A stretch of DNA of 64,000 nt from Pseudomonas sp. gcc21 (lineage in GTDB: Bacteria; Pseudomonadota; Gammaproteobacteria; Pseudomonadales; Pseudomonadaceae), in assembly GCF_012844345.1 (NCBI RefSeq), contig NZ_CP051625.1, positions 1 to 64,000 on the forward strand, in the 5' to 3' direction. This document shows, in pieces, positions 28,923 to 38,687 of the stretch (its first letter is position 1; each line of letters opens with the position of its first letter). Under the pieces are notes generated by a model. That model made no database searches and was not told where the DNA came from. It was given only the letters and a program-made list of their open reading frames with translations. The translations under genes and the position numbers were made by a program.

Positions 28923-30701
28923 TTATCGACGTGTGGTGCTGGAGCCCGGCGGCGGGTAGGGAATGCTGCCCTTGAGTTCATTGACACGCTCGGGCTCGAA
29001 GCGCGGCAGCGGCAGTTCGCCGTTGTCCCTCCATTCGTTGACCTTTGCTTCGGCAGCGCGGGCCTTGTCTTCGGACATTCCGGTATCGCCAGCCAGATAA
29101 ACCCTTTGTGACGGAAAGGCGAAGCCGGTTCCGCTCTCCTGAACGATGTCGGCGATACGCAGATACAGGTCTTCCTGGATCTCCAGAAAGTCGTCGTAAT
29201 CCTTCGCCAGCACATAGGCGAATATTTCCAGATTGACCGAGGTGGCGCCGAACCCGATAAAGCGTATCCGCGCCGGATCCGGGTCGACCTGCGGATGCGC
29301 GTAGAGCAAGGAACGAATCTCGACCAGCAGATAGCGGATCTGGTCCGGAGTCGTCTCATATCGCAGGCCTAATGTAGGGTGAAACCAGAAACGGTCGCGG
29401 TGGGCGTAGTTTTCAATCACGCGTCCGGACAGGTCGCCGTTGGGAATCACCACCATGGTGCGATCCAGGGTGCGGATACGGGTCGAGCGCATACCAATCT
29501 GTTCAATCGTACCGACGGTATCGCCCACTTTGCAGAAGTCGCCGACCCGCACCGGTTGGTCAAGGATCAGGCTCAGACCGCCGACCAGGTTTTCGACTGT
29601 CTTCTGGGCGCCAAGCGCAATGGCGATACCGCCAATGCCGAGCGCCGCCAGGCCCGTAGTCACGTCAAAACCGAAGATATCCAGCACGCTGATCGTGCCC
29701 AACGCCAGCAGCAATACCTTGAGGCTGCGCCGAAAGAACATGATGGCGGACAATGCACCGAAGTTGGCCCTGCGCGTCATCCTTGAAAGCAGACCATCGG
29801 CGACCACGTCAACCAGTCGCCACGCCAGCAACAGGATGGCAAACCAGGCAACCAATACAGTCACCTGGCTGAAGTATTGCCGGACAATGATCGAGATCCC
29901 TGCATTCTGGGCCGCAGCCACAAACAGCATCACGGCAAGGTATATCCGGATCGGCTGGGCGAACGCCTGAACCAGGCCGGCGGGGTAGTTGGGGAAGCGT
30001 CGCTTGAGAATTTGCCGCGCCGTGCCGATTACTGCCGCGACGAACAAGCGGGCAACGACGTAGGTAAGCAATGCCAGCAGCACCATGGCCAGCCAGTGGC
30101 CGATCGGCACACCTTGCCATTTGCGTTGAACCAATACGCTCGGCAGCAACTGATCCACGGTGGTGCCCAGGTTTTCATCGAGACTTTCGGGCAAGTATTT
30201 CAGCGTCTCGGATGAGATTCGCCATAGCGGCTCCTCGGTCTCCTCGGTGCGTTCGAGATACAGCGGAACGACCTCGTCCTGTAGCGAGACCGAACCGATC
30301 CTTTCCATATGCGGGGCCAGCCCGTCATTTTGTTTGCCCTCGGGCTGGTCGCTTAGTGCGACGGATGGTTGCACATCGCTGCCCTGATCAAGTGCTATGC
30401 GCAAACGACGGGCAATCTCAGCGCCGCCCTGTCGAGCAACTCGCCGCGACAGCCCGGATAGATCGAGATACTCGGCTGCTTCGTCGTAGCTTTCCTCGGC
30501 CATCGCATGGATATAACCGGCGAAGGCGCCGCGGGGGGTGGTTCGTCCCAGTGGGTCCGCGGACGCTGTTGGCAGCGCCTCGGGTGCTTCGGCGGCCGGC
30601 TCCGGGGCGGTAGTCTGGGCTGCGACCGGTACGCCAGTCATCAAGGCAATACCGAAAAACAGCAGGGCCAGCAGGTACTGACGAGGTCTGTATACAGGCA
30701 T
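28923..30701 (-). CDS. MscS-family mechanosensitive channel with periplasmic domain
   Basis: This 592-residue inner-membrane channel begins with a signal sequence ending in PVAAQ, then a Pro/Ala-rich linker and a periplasmic domain (residues 50-180). About five membrane helices follow (from residue 195), and then the MscS pore helix with its Gly/Ala pattern (GLAALGIGGIAIALGAQKT). The soluble beta and alpha/beta domain has VGDFCKVGDTVGTIEQIGMR and STRIRTLDRTMVVIPNG. The ATG at 30701 with AAGGA upstream is preferred over the longer frame from 30863. It releases osmolytes on hypo-osmotic shock. It converges on umuC with 12 bases between stops. Confidence 0.9.
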   Translation of the reverse strand: MPVYRPRQYLLALLFFGIALMTGVPVAAQTTAPEPAAEAPEALPTASADPLGRTTPRGAFAGYIHAMAEESYDEAAEYLDLSGLSRRVARQGGAEIARRLRIALDQGSDVQPSVALSDQPEGKQNDGLAPHMERIGSVSLQDEVVPLYLERTEETEEPLWRISSETLKYLPESLDENLGTTVDQLLPSVLVQRKWQGVPIGHWLAMVLLALLTYVVARLFVAAVIGTARQILKRRFPNYPAGLVQAFAQPIRIYLAVMLFVAAAQNAGISIIVRQYFSQVTVLVAWFAILLLAWRLVDVVADGLLSRMTRRANFGALSAIMFFRRSLKVLLLALGTISVLDIFGFDVTTGLAALGIGGIAIALGAQKTVENLVGGLSLILDQPVRVGDFCKVGDTVGTIEQIGMRSTRIRTLDRTMVVIPNGDLSGRVIENYAHRDRFWFHPTLGLRYETTPDQIRYLLVEIRSLLYAHPQVDPDPARIRFIGFGATSVNLEIFAYVLAKDYDDFLEIQEDLYLRIADIVQESGTGFAFPSQRVYLAGDTGMSEDKARAAEAKVNEWRDNGELPLPRFEPERVNELKGSIPYPPPGSSTTRR

Positions 30702-31142
30702 GGTCGTCCTTCGAGTAAGGCATGGCAGGGACGAAACGGGCTTTCTAAACGGGTGGCTGCTGCGCCTCGCAACACGTTGGGCGAGGCCCGGGACGGCACG
30801 GCTTGACGCATATGCCGCTCGACTTGCCGCCGCCACTGGGTGCCAAGTATAGCTGCACTTCATCTCAAGCTATCGCTGTATGGCTTGCCGACGGGCGCGG
30901 CGTGGAGCCGATTGTCCCAATATTTCGCTAAGGCGTCTGCCGGTCCCGGCCGTATCACGGTCAACGAAACGTTCCTCCTGCACCGGCGCAGTGACTGAAA
31001 TTGGACATGGGCCCAAAGAGTCCCGTTAGAACCATCCGAACGCGGCCAGGTATGCCCTGATATGGGGCGTGCGATGCGCTAAGTGCCCATAAACTAAGCA
31101 GAAAAATCTGAGGCTGGAGCGTTTTTCGGGGGCTGTAGAGGC
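30702..31142. other. Intergenic region upstream of the BMP operon
   Basis: About 440 bases lie between the divergent mscS-like gene and the promoter elements at 31143-31193. I find no gene or convincing RNA structure. A NtrC-type enhancer would be expected here if the sigma-54 site is real; no perfect one was recognised by eye. Confidence 0.4.
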
Positions 31143-31158
31143 TGGCATACGAATTGCT
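31143..31158 (+). promoter_or_regulatory. Sigma-54 promoter of the BMP/formamidase operon
   Basis: TGGCATACGAATTGCT matches the -24/-12 consensus TGGCAYRNNNNTTGCW at every defined position. The start site would fall near 31169, about 44 bases before the first gene. Sigma-54 dependence fits nitrogen-limited expression through NtrC, as expected for an ammonia-scavenging operon. Confidence 0.75.
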
Positions 31159-31165
31159 ATCACCA

Positions 31166-31193
31166 TGTATACATGATTGAACACATGAATACA
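31166..31193. promoter_or_regulatory. Inverted-repeat operator on the predicted start site
   Basis: TGTATACATG and CATGAATACA are 9/10 inverted repeats with an 8-base spacer. The GTATAC core is common for FCD-type GntR repressors, and a GntR gene is the last gene of this operon. The site covers the predicted sigma-54 transcription start, so bound protein would block initiation or escape. Confidence 0.65.
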
Positions 31194-31212
31194 TTGAGCT
31201 AAGGAATTTGCC

Positions 31213-32322
31213 ATGTCAGGTCTAGATCGCCGTAATTTCCTCAAACTTGCCGGGCTGATCGGCGTTACCGCTGCGATGCCGTTCAGCTTTGCGCGGGCTG
31301 CCGACAAGCCGCTGGTCGTCGGCTTCGTCTATGTCGGTGCCCGGGACGACTTCGGTTACAACCAGGCGCACGCCCAGGCTGCGCGCATCATCCGCAGCAT
31401 GCCGAACGTCAAGGTCATTGAAGAGGAGAACGTACCGGAAACCTCGGCAGTGCAGCAGGCGATGGAAGCGATGATCCGCCAGGACGGCGCCGAGCTGATC
31501 TTTGCCACCTCCTTCGGCTATTTCGATCCCCATGTACTGCGCGTTGCCCAGCGTTATCCGAATGTGCGGTTCGCGCATTGCGGCGGCCTCTGGGACGCGA
31601 GCAAGCATTCCAAGAACGTGGGGAGCTTCTTCGGTTATATCGATGAGGGCCAATACCTCAATGGCGTCGTCGCCGGCCACATGAGCAAGACCAAGCGCAT
31701 CGGATTCATCGCCGCCAAACCGGTCGCCCAGGTGCTGCGCAACGTGAACGCATTCACCCTTGGCGCGCGCTCGGTCGATCCGGAGATCACCACCACCGTG
31801 ATCTTTACCGGTGACTGGTCGCTGCCGGTACGCGAAGCGGAAGCTGCCAACGGCCTGATCGACCAGGGTTGCGACGTGCTGACCTGCCACGTGGATGGCC
31901 CCAAGGTCATCGTCGAGACCGCCGAGCGCCGCGGCGTGATGAGCTGTGGGTACCACGCCAGCCAGGCTGCGCTGGCGCCCAAGGGTTATCTGACCGGTGC
32001 CGAGTGGAACTGGGAAACGCCCTACCGCGCCCATGTCGAGGCGGCTCAGCAGGGCCAGTCCCTGGACAACTTCCTGCGTGGCGGCCTGGCGCAAGGCTTC
32101 GTCAAGAGCTCCGCCTACGGTGACAGCGTCAGCGCCGCTGCCCGCGCCCAGGCTGACCAGATCCGGGCCGCGATGATCGCCGGCGAGTTCACTCTGTTCA
32201 AAGGTCCGCTGAAGGACAACAAGGGCAATGTGGTGCTGGCCGAAGGCGAGTCGCTGGGTCAGACCGATGTGGTGCTGGAGCAGATGAACTACCTCGTCGA
32301 AGGCGTACGCGGCGATATCTGA
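31213..32322 (+). CDS. BMP-family ABC substrate-binding protein (Tat-exported)
   Basis: This 369-residue periplasmic binding protein is of the basic-membrane-protein/PnrA family, whose members bind nucleosides and related heterocycles. The N terminus has a twin-arginine motif in DRRNFLKLAG, followed by a hydrophobic stretch and cleavage after FARA. Family blocks are VGFVYVGARDDFGYNQAH, FATSFGYFDPHVL and GYIDEGQYLNGVVAGHMSKT. AAGGAA lies upstream of the ATG. It is the first gene of a nine-gene operon with two permeases, one ATPase and four hydrolytic enzymes, so its ligand is probably the nitrogen compound those enzymes degrade. Confidence 0.9.
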   Translation: MSGLDRRNFLKLAGLIGVTAAMPFSFARAADKPLVVGFVYVGARDDFGYNQAHAQAARIIRSMPNVKVIEEENVPETSAVQQAMEAMIRQDGAELIFATSFGYFDPHVLRVAQRYPNVRFAHCGGLWDASKHSKNVGSFFGYIDEGQYLNGVVAGHMSKTKRIGFIAAKPVAQVLRNVNAFTLGARSVDPEITTTVIFTGDWSLPVREAEAANGLIDQGCDVLTCHVDGPKVIVETAERRGVMSCGYHASQAALAPKGYLTGAEWNWETPYRAHVEAAQQGQSLDNFLRGGLAQGFVKSSAYGDSVSAAARAQADQIRAAMIAGEFTLFKGPLKDNKGNVVLAEGESLGQTDVVLEQMNYLVEGVRGDI

Positions 32323-32325
32323 TCC

Positions 32326-33438
32326 ATGAATCCACATTACCTAGCAAGTCGGTTGGCCAGGCTCACATTGCCCGGCCTGCCCACACTCCTGTCGATCATC
32401 AGCTCCTTTGCGCTGTTCATGCTGTTTCTGGCATTTCAGGGCAAACCGGCAGTGGAAGCCGTAGGGCTGGTGTTCGAAGGCGCTTTCGGATCCTCCTTCG
32501 CCTGGGAAAATACCCTGCAACGCGCCGCGCCGCTGATGCTGACGGCGCTCTGCGTGGCGCTGCCGGCGCGGGCCGGTCTGATCATCATCGGTGGCGAAGG
32601 GGCACTGGTGCTGGGCGGCCTGGCCGCGGCGACCCTGCCGCTCTGGCTGACCGGACTGCCGCCGCTGGCAACGCTGATCGCCATGGGCATGGTCGCGATG
32701 CTGGTCGGCGGATTCTGGATCGGCCTCAATGGCTGGCTGCGGCAGAAGCGCGGGCTGAACGAGACCATCGGCAGTCTGCTGCTGTCCTACATCGCCATTG
32801 CGCTGTTCAACCACCTGGTGGAAGGGCCGCTGCGTGACCCCTCCAGCCTGAACAAGCCGTCCACGGTGCCGCTGGATTATTCGTTAATGATCGGTGTGAT
32901 CAGCGAGGACTCCTTCCGCGTTCACTGGGGACTGGTCGCCGGCATCATTGCCTGCGTGATGGCCTGGGTACTGGTGCGGCACAGCGTCAAAGGGTTCGCC
33001 CTGGACGTGGTCGGCGGCAACGTACGCACCGCGCGCATGCTGGGACTGCCGGTCAACCGGCTGGTGATTCTCACCTGTGTGCTGGGCGGGGCGGCTGCCG
33101 GGCTCGCCGGCATGTACGAAGTCAGTGCCGTGCAGGGCAGCGCGAACGCCTCGCTGATCGTCGGCTACGGCATCAGCGGCATCCTGGTGTCCTTCGCCGC
33201 ACGCCATAACCCGCTGGCAATCATCCTCTGTGCAACGCTAGTTGGCGGCATCGAAGCCAGTGGCAGCCTGCTGCAACGCCGGCTGGATCTGCCGGATGCC
33301 ACCACTCTGATTCTGCAGGGCCTGTTGTTCACCAATCTGCTCGCCTGGGAGGCGCTGGCTGGCCGCATTTCGCGGTGGCGCATCGCACTGGAAGAGCATG
33401 CCAACAAGGTAAGGGGCGCTGAGGTGCAACATGGGTGA
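32326..33438 (+). CDS. ABC permease, BMP/nucleoside-type importer subunit 1
   Basis: This 370-residue inner-membrane permease is of the BPD_transp_2 (branched-chain amino acid/ribose) family, with about nine membrane helices. Typical blocks are AGLIIIGGEGALVLGG, NETIGSLLLSYIAIALFNH and VGGNVRTARMLGLPVNR. It starts 3 bases after the binding-protein stop and overlaps the second permease by 8 bases. The two permeases form the heterodimeric channel. Confidence 0.9.
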   Translation: MNPHYLASRLARLTLPGLPTLLSIISSFALFMLFLAFQGKPAVEAVGLVFEGAFGSSFAWENTLQRAAPLMLTALCVALPARAGLIIIGGEGALVLGGLAAATLPLWLTGLPPLATLIAMGMVAMLVGGFWIGLNGWLRQKRGLNETIGSLLLSYIAIALFNHLVEGPLRDPSSLNKPSTVPLDYSLMIGVISEDSFRVHWGLVAGIIACVMAWVLVRHSVKGFALDVVGGNVRTARMLGLPVNRLVILTCVLGGAAAGLAGMYEVSAVQGSANASLIVGYGISGILVSFAARHNPLAIILCATLVGGIEASGSLLQRRLDLPDATTLILQGLLFTNLLAWEALAGRISRWRIALEEHANKVRGAEVQHG

Positions 33439-34351
33439 TCTGGATTTCGTGACCTTTTTGCTGGCCCTTCTGGCTGGCGCAGTTCGGGTCGGTACGCCCT
33501 TTTTGTTCGTCAGTCTGGGCGAATGCCTGACCGAGAAAGGCGGCCGTATCAACCTGGGTCTGGAAGGCATTCTGGTGGCCGGCGCGATGACCGGCTACGC
33601 GGTGGCCTACCTGTCCGGCTCGGCCTGGACCGGCGTGCTCGCGGCGGGTGGAGTAGGGCTGCTGCTCGGCCTGCTGCACGGTATCGTCTGCTCGCTCCCG
33701 CGGGTCAATGACATTGCCTTCGGTATCGCCCTGATGCTGCTGGGTACCGGTCTAGCGTTCTTTCTCGGCAAGGCCTTCATCCAGCCCCAGGCACCGATGC
33801 TGCCGTCGATTTCCCTCGGCGCCTGGAGCGACGACGGGCGAATCCGCTCGGCACTGAACATCAACGTGCTGTTCTTCATTGGCGTGGCGCTGGCGATCTT
33901 CCTGCACTGGGGGCTGCGCAGCACGCGCTGGGGCCTGGTACTGCGGCTGGTCGGAGACCATTCGGAATCGGCCCAGGCGCTCGGCTACCGGCCACTGCAG
34001 GTACGCGTGCTGGCCACCGCCGTGGGCGGCTTCCTGGCCGGGATCGGCGGATCCTACCTGTCGCTGTACTACCCCGGAAGCTGGAACGAGGGGCTGTCGA
34101 GCGGCCAGGGCCTGATGGCCGTGGCGCTGGTGATCTTCGCCCGCTGGCAACCGCTGAACTGTCTGTGGGCCTCGCTGGTGTTCGGCGCAGCCGGCGCCAT
34201 TGGCCCCGCGCTGCAATCGGTGGGCATCAGCTCCGGCTACTACCTGTACAGCGCAGCGCCCTACATCCTGACGATGGCAGTGATGCTCGCGACCTGTCGT
34301 CCCAACCGCACACTGACGGGAGCTCCTGGCGAGCTCAGTCTCAATCGATAG
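33431..34351 (+). CDS. ABC permease, BMP/nucleoside-type importer subunit 2
   Basis: This is the 306-residue second permease of the same importer. Characteristic stretches are TPFLFVSLGECLTEKGGRIN, LGLEGILVAGAMTGY and a C-terminal LSLYYPGSWNEGLSSGQGLM. About eight membrane helices are seen. It is coupled to the first permease by an 8-base overlap and followed 11 bases later by the formamidase gene. Confidence 0.9.
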   Translation: MGDLDFVTFLLALLAGAVRVGTPFLFVSLGECLTEKGGRINLGLEGILVAGAMTGYAVAYLSGSAWTGVLAAGGVGLLLGLLHGIVCSLPRVNDIAFGIALMLLGTGLAFFLGKAFIQPQAPMLPSISLGAWSDDGRIRSALNINVLFFIGVALAIFLHWGLRSTRWGLVLRLVGDHSESAQALGYRPLQVRVLATAVGGFLAGIGGSYLSLYYPGSWNEGLSSGQGLMAVALVIFARWQPLNCLWASLVFGAAGAIGPALQSVGISSGYYLYSAAPYILTMAVMLATCRPNRTLTGAPGELSLNR

Positions 34352-34362
34352 AGGTATAGACC

Positions 34363-35370
34363 ATGGCAAGTGGACTTGGTGGGCTCAACAAATCTCCCAA
34401 TGGCGTCGTGATCGGGCTGGCGCAGCTGGCCCTGCCGGACCCGCATACCCGCGAGGAACTCTGGACCCAGACGCAGAAAGTGGTGGCGATGGTGGGCAAG
34501 GCACGGCGCAGCATGCCGAGCATGGACCTGATCGTCTTTCCGGAATACTCGCTGCACGGTCTGTCGATGGATACCTCTCCCGACATCATGTGCACCCTGG
34601 ATGGGCCGGAAGTCGCGGCGCTGAAGCAGGCGTGCATCGATCACAGCATCTGGGGCTGCTTCTCGATCATGGAGGCCAACCCGCACGGCAATCCCTACAA
34701 CAGCGGCATCATCGTCGACGATACCGGCGAAGTGCGCCTGTATTACCGCAAGCTGCACCCCTGGGTGCCGGTCGAGCCCTGGGAGCCCGGCAACCTCGGA
34801 ATCCCGGTCTGCGATGGCCCGCGCGGCTGCAAGCTGGCGCTGATCATCTGCCATGACGGCATGTTCCCGGAAATGGCCCGCGAGTGTGCTTACAAGGGCG
34901 CCGAGATCATGATCCGGACGGCGGGCTACACCGCACCGATACGCCATTCCTGGAAGATCACCAATCAGGTCAACTCCTTCACCAACCTGATGCAGACCGC
35001 CAGCGTGTGCATGTGCGGCTCCGACGGCACCTTCGATTCCATGGGCGAGGCCATGTTCGTCGATTTCGACGGCACACCCATGGCCGAGGGCGGCGGGCGG
35101 GCGGACGAGATCGTCTCCTGCGAGCTGCGCCCGGACCTGGTGCGCGAGGCGCGCAAGCACTGGGGCGTGGAGAACAACATCTATCAGTTCGGGCACCGCG
35201 GCTACGTGGCGGTCAAGGGTGGCGCGCAGGACTGCCCCTACACCTACATGCATGATCTCGCCGCTGGCCAGTATCGCCTGCCCTGGGAGGACGAAGTCGT
35301 CCACACCGACGGCAGCGCCTGCGGCTTTGCCGCGCCCGAGCGACTCTACAACCCGGACAGCCAGGAGTAA
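34363..35370 (+). CDS. Formamidase/aliphatic amidase (nitrilase superfamily)
   Basis: This 335-residue cytoplasmic amidase is of the AmiE/AmiF type, which hydrolyses formamide or short aliphatic amides to ammonia and the acid. The Glu-Lys-Cys triad is E61 (VFPEYSLHG), K130 (YYRKLHPW) and C163 ([10 protein letters not shown]). Length and the [15 protein letters not shown] segment agree with AmiF. It sits between the permease and an isochorismatase-fold hydrolase in one operon. That suggests a one-carbon amide is released during breakdown of the imported compound, or that the operon serves several simple amides. Confidence 0.88.
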   Translation: MASGLGGLNKSPNGVVIGLAQLALPDPHTREELWTQTQKVVAMVGKARRSMPSMDLIVFPEYSLHGLSMDTSPDIMCTLDGPEVAALKQACIDHSIWGCFSIMEANPHGNPYNSGIIVDDTGEVRLYYRKLHPWVPVEPWEPGNLGIPVCDGPRGCKLALIICHDGMFPEMARECAYKGAEIMIRTAGYTAPIRHSWKITNQVNSFTNLMQTASVCMCGSDGTFDSMGEAMFVDFDGTPMAEGGGRADEIVSCELRPDLVREARKHWGVENNIYQFGHRGYVAVKGGAQDCPYTYMHDLAAGQYRLPWEDEVVHTDGSACGFAAPERLYNPDSQE

Positions 35371-35375
35371 CTATC

Positions 35376-36065
35376 GTGAGCGAACGTTTTGTTGCTTCCG
35401 CCCCCTATCCCTGGCCGTACAACGGCCAGCTGCACCCGGCCAACACCGCGCTGATCATCATCGACATGCAGACGGACTTCTGCGGCAAAGGCGGTTATGT
35501 GGACACCATGGGCTACGATCTGGCGGCGGTGCGTGCGCCCATCGAGCCGATCAACCGGGTGCTTCAGGTCATGCGCGAACGGGGCTTTCATATCATCCAC
35601 ACCCGCGAAGGGCACCGCCCGGATCTTTCCGATCTGCCGGCGAATAAGCGCTGGCGGTCTCAGCGCATCGGTGCCGGCATCGGTGATGTCGGTCCCTGCG
35701 GGCGCATTCTGGTGCGTGGCGAGCCGGGCTGGGAACTGATTCCGGAACTGCAGCCGCTGGACGGCGAAGTGATCATCGACAAGCCGGGCAAGGGCTCGTT
35801 CTGCGCTACCGATCTCGAGCTGATCCTGCGCACGCGGGGCATCGAGAACCTGATCCTCTGCGGCATCACCACTGACGTCTGCGTGCATACGACCATGCGC
35901 GAGGCCAACGATCACGGGTTCGAGTGCCTGCTGCTGGAAGACTGCTGCGGCGCCACCGACCCGGGCAACCACCTGGCCGCCATACACATGGTCAAGATGC
36001 AGGGTGGCGTGTTTGGCGCGGTGTCCGACTCGACGTCACTCGTCGAGCTGTTGAGCGAGCACTGA
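35376..36065 (+). CDS. Isochorismatase-family cysteine hydrolase, biuret-hydrolase-like (copy 1)
   Basis: This 229-residue enzyme has the isochorismatase-like amidohydrolase fold. The catalytic triad is D30 (IIIDMQTDF), K136 ([10 protein letters not shown]) and C169 ([11 protein letters not shown]). The D-K and K-C spacings (106 and 33) equal those I recall for biuret hydrolase BiuH, and the [12 protein letters not shown] loop is of that group. The start is GTG at 35376 after AGGAG. A paralogue lies at 37600 in the same operon. Candidate substrates are biuret, ureidoacrylate-like ureides or another N-carbamoyl compound; the product would be ammonia plus a carbamate or acid. Confidence 0.83.
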   Translation: MSERFVASAPYPWPYNGQLHPANTALIIIDMQTDFCGKGGYVDTMGYDLAAVRAPIEPINRVLQVMRERGFHIIHTREGHRPDLSDLPANKRWRSQRIGAGIGDVGPCGRILVRGEPGWELIPELQPLDGEVIIDKPGKGSFCATDLELILRTRGIENLILCGITTDVCVHTTMREANDHGFECLLLEDCCGATDPGNHLAAIHMVKMQGGVFGAVSDSTSLVELLSEH

Positions 36066-36067
36066 AT

Positions 36068-37603
36068 ATGCGTGCGATCAGTCTGGAAATCATCAATGCG
36101 AGCAAGTCCTTCGGCAGCTTTCAGGCGTTGTCCAACGTATCGCTGACCGTGCGCGCCGGTACGGTGCACGCCTTGCTGGGGGAGAACGGTGCCGGCAAGA
36201 GCACGCTGGTCAAGGGCATCGTCGGCTACGGCCCACTGGACGACGGCGAGCTGCTGGTCAACAACCGGCAACAGCGGATCCGCACGCCCCGTGAATCCCA
36301 TGCGCTGGGCATCGGCATGGTCTACCAGCATTTCACTGTCGCGCCAGGCCTGAGCGTGGCGGAAAATCTGGTGCTCTCGCGGGGTGACCTGAAGTGGCGC
36401 ATCGACTGGCCGCTGGAACGCCAGCGGCTCGAAGCCTTCATGCAGCGCATGCCGTTTCGGCTGGATATCGAACGCCCGGTCAGTTCGCTGGCGGCGGGCG
36501 AGAAGCAGAAACTGGAGATCCTCAAGCAGCTGTATCTGGACCGGCAACTGATCATCCTTGACGAACCGACCTCGGTGCTGACACCGCAGGAGGCGGAGGA
36601 GGTGCTGGGCCTGATGCGCGACATGGCCCATCGGGGCGACATCTCGGTGCTGATGATTACCCACAAGTTCGGCGAGGTCTCGCGCTTTGCCGACGATGTC
36701 AGCGTGCTGCGCAAGGGCACCCTGGTTGGCAGCACCCAGGTCAAAGCCACCTCGCAGGAAGAGCTGGCAACCTGGATGATGGGCGCCGCCGAATCGGTCG
36801 CCGAGCCGGTCAGCCAGCGACCGGTCGACCGCAACGCCGCCCCCAGACTCGAGGTCCGTGAACTGAACGTCGCCAATGACCGCGGCACCCTGGCGGTCAA
36901 GGGGCTGTCGCTGGACGTGCGCCCCGGCGAAATCGTCGGCATCGCCGGCATTTCCGGCAATGGCCAGCGTGAACTGACCGAAGCACTGCTGGGCCAGCGG
37001 CAGACGGTGAGCGGCGAGATTCGCATCAATGGCGCTCCCTACAAGGCCAGCCGCCGGGAAATGCAGAAAGAAAAGGTCTTCAGCCTGCCGGAAGAGCCGC
37101 TGCGCAATGCCTGCATCGCCGGCATGAGCGTGGCGGACAACCTGGCGCTGCGCAATTTCGACCAGCCGCCAATCTGCCGCCAGGGCTGGCTGATCAATCG
37201 GCGGGCGATCCAGGCCCAGGCCGCCGCGCTGATCCAGCAATTCAACGTGCGCCCGGCAGATCCGCTGCGACCGATAGGGACCCTGTCCGGCGGTAACGTG
37301 CAGCGCGCCGTGCTGGCGCGGGAGCTGACCCACGACGTGCGAACCCTGGTCGTCTCCAACCCGGTATTCGGCCTGGACTTCGCCTCGGTGGCGATCATCC
37401 ATCAGCGGCTGCGCGATGCGCGGGCGCAGGGCGCTGCGGTGCTGCTGTTGAGCGAGGATCTGGACGAACTGCTGGAGCTGTCCGACCGCATCCTGGTGAT
37501 TCACGAGGGTGAAATCAATCTCGACGTGGCGGCCGAGCAGGCTGACCGCGCCATGCTCGGTCACTACATAGCCGGCGGCGACCACGCGGCAGGTGCGGCA
37601 TGA
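36068..37603 (+). CDS. ABC ATP-binding protein with two ATPase domains (BMP-type importer)
   Basis: This 511-residue double ATPase is of the RbsA/YufO type. Domain 1 has Walker [12 protein letters not shown] (residues 39-49), a [11 protein letters not shown] signature and [17 protein letters not shown]. Domain 2 has a degenerate Walker [17 protein letters not shown], and the signature [14 protein letters not shown], ending with SNPVFGLD, where the usual Walker B acidic residue is not obvious. The start ATG 36068 is 2 bases after the preceding stop. It energises the two permeases and binding protein encoded upstream, and overlaps the next hydrolase gene by 4 bases. Confidence 0.9.
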   Translation: MRAISLEIINASKSFGSFQALSNVSLTVRAGTVHALLGENGAGKSTLVKGIVGYGPLDDGELLVNNRQQRIRTPRESHALGIGMVYQHFTVAPGLSVAENLVLSRGDLKWRIDWPLERQRLEAFMQRMPFRLDIERPVSSLAAGEKQKLEILKQLYLDRQLIILDEPTSVLTPQEAEEVLGLMRDMAHRGDISVLMITHKFGEVSRFADDVSVLRKGTLVGSTQVKATSQEELATWMMGAAESVAEPVSQRPVDRNAAPRLEVRELNVANDRGTLAVKGLSLDVRPGEIVGIAGISGNGQRELTEALLGQRQTVSGEIRINGAPYKASRREMQKEKVFSLPEEPLRNACIAGMSVADNLALRNFDQPPICRQGWLINRRAIQAQAAALIQQFNVRPADPLRPIGTLSGGNVQRAVLARELTHDVRTLVVSNPVFGLDFASVAIIHQRLRDARAQGAAVLLLSEDLDELLELSDRILVIHEGEINLDVAAEQADRAMLGHYIAGGDHAAGAA

Positions 37604-38274
37604 TCAGCGTGCAGGCCAAGCCTGCGGCCTTCAGTTTCGATCCCGCGCGCACCGCGCTGGTGATCATCGACATGCAGCGCGACTTTCTCGAACCCGGCGG
37701 CTTCGGTGCCGCCCTGGGCAACGATGTGAGTGTGCTGCAAGCCAGCATCCCGGCGGTGGACTCACTGCTGGCGCTGGCCCGGGAACAGGGCCTGCTGGTC
37801 ATCCATACCCGCGAATCGCATCTACCCGATCTGTCGGACTGCCCAGTGGCCAAGCTTGAAGGCGGCAAGCCCGGGCTGCGCATCGGCGATCCCGGGCCGA
37901 TGGGGCGCATTCTGATACGCGGCGAGCCGGGTAACCAGATCATCCCATCCCTTTCGCCCATCGACGGGGAATGGGTGATCGACAAGCCGGGCAAGGGCAT
38001 GTTCTACGCAACCGGTCTGGAGGACAGGCTGCGTGCGCAGGGTATCGAGACTCTCATCTTCGCGGGAGTGACCACTGAGGTCTGCGTGCAGACCAGCATG
38101 CGTGAGGCCAGCGACCGCGGCTATCGCTGCCTGTTGATCGAAGACGCGACCGAGAGCTACTTCCCCGCCTTCAAGCAGTCGACCCTGGAGATGATCATCG
38201 CCCAGGGCGGGATCGTCGGGCACACCGCCAGGTTGACCGCGCTGCGCGCTGCCATGAACGAGGAACGACCATGA
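37600..38274 (+). CDS. Isochorismatase-family cysteine hydrolase, biuret-hydrolase-like (copy 2)
   Basis: This 224-residue paralogue of the enzyme at 35376 has triad D24 ([10 protein letters not shown]), K129 ([10 protein letters not shown]) and C162 ([11 protein letters not shown]), with the same spacing. The two differ in the lid between residues 75 and 100 and in the C-terminal helix, where copy 2 has [12 protein letters not shown] and copy 1 has [12 protein letters not shown]. Different substrate sizes, such as triuret versus biuret or two successive ureides, are an attractive explanation but are inference. ATGA overlaps link it to both neighbours. Confidence 0.83.
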   Translation: MISVQAKPAAFSFDPARTALVIIDMQRDFLEPGGFGAALGNDVSVLQASIPAVDSLLALAREQGLLVIHTRESHLPDLSDCPVAKLEGGKPGLRIGDPGPMGRILIRGEPGNQIIPSLSPIDGEWVIDKPGKGMFYATGLEDRLRAQGIETLIFAGVTTEVCVQTSMREASDRGYRCLLIEDATESYFPAFKQSTLEMIIAQGGIVGHTARLTALRAAMNEERP

Positions 38275-38666
38275 ACAAGGAACCACGCATCAATCTGCCC
38301 CACGTGGTCGAGGCCGTGCGCCTGGCCTTCGAGGACTACGAGCGCGCCCTGCTGGCCAACGAGCTGGATGTACTCGATGACTACTTCTGGAACACTGACC
38401 ATACCGTGCGCTACGGCGTTGCCGAGAACCTCTACGGTGCCCGGAACATCGCCGCCTACCGGCGAGTCTGTACCCCCGTGGGACCGGGCCGGCAGCTGCG
38501 CAATACGGTGATATCCACATTCGATGAACACTACGCCACCGTCAGCACCGAGTTCAGCGACGGTGAGACATCCCGTACCGGTCGGCAAATGCAGACCTGG
38601 GTGCGCTTTCCCGCTGGCTGGAAAGTTGTCTCGGCGCATGTGAGCATCGACCTTGCTACGCTCTGA
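38271..38666 (+). CDS. AtzH/HpxZ-like DUF3225 protein (NTF2 fold), copy 1
   Basis: This 131-residue protein is of the DUF3225/SnoaL-like family that includes AtzH (1,3-dicarboxyurea deaminase-type in cyanurate breakdown) and HpxZ (oxalurate pathway). Family marks are [33 protein letters not shown] and the C-terminal [17 protein letters not shown]. It overlaps the preceding hydrolase by 4 bases. The second homologue is at 43821. In characterised systems this protein works with an AtzE/HpxY-type amidase, which here is encoded 10 kb away at 48624. Confidence 0.82.
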   Translation: MNKEPRINLPHVVEAVRLAFEDYERALLANELDVLDDYFWNTDHTVRYGVAENLYGARNIAAYRRVCTPVGPGRQLRNTVISTFDEHYATVSTEFSDGETSRTGRQMQTWVRFPAGWKVVSAHVSIDLATL

Positions 38667-38687
38667 CAAAAAACAGGTGATCCCATC

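Noticed and set aside
30688-30699. CTGTATACAG palindrome as a second GntR operator
   Set aside because: It lies in the first codons of the mscS-like gene, lacks the extended CATG arms of the 31166-31193 site and is probably chance.
31222-32337. A 371-codon minus-strand frame opposite the BMP binding protein
   Set aside because: Antisense shadow; the plus strand has a Tat signal and family motifs.
35912-37585. A 557-codon open frame on the minus strand opposite the double ATPase gene
   Set aside because: The plus strand encodes a clear ABC ATPase with all motifs; the antisense frame has the His/Gln/Gly-rich composition of a high-GC shadow and no family resemblance.
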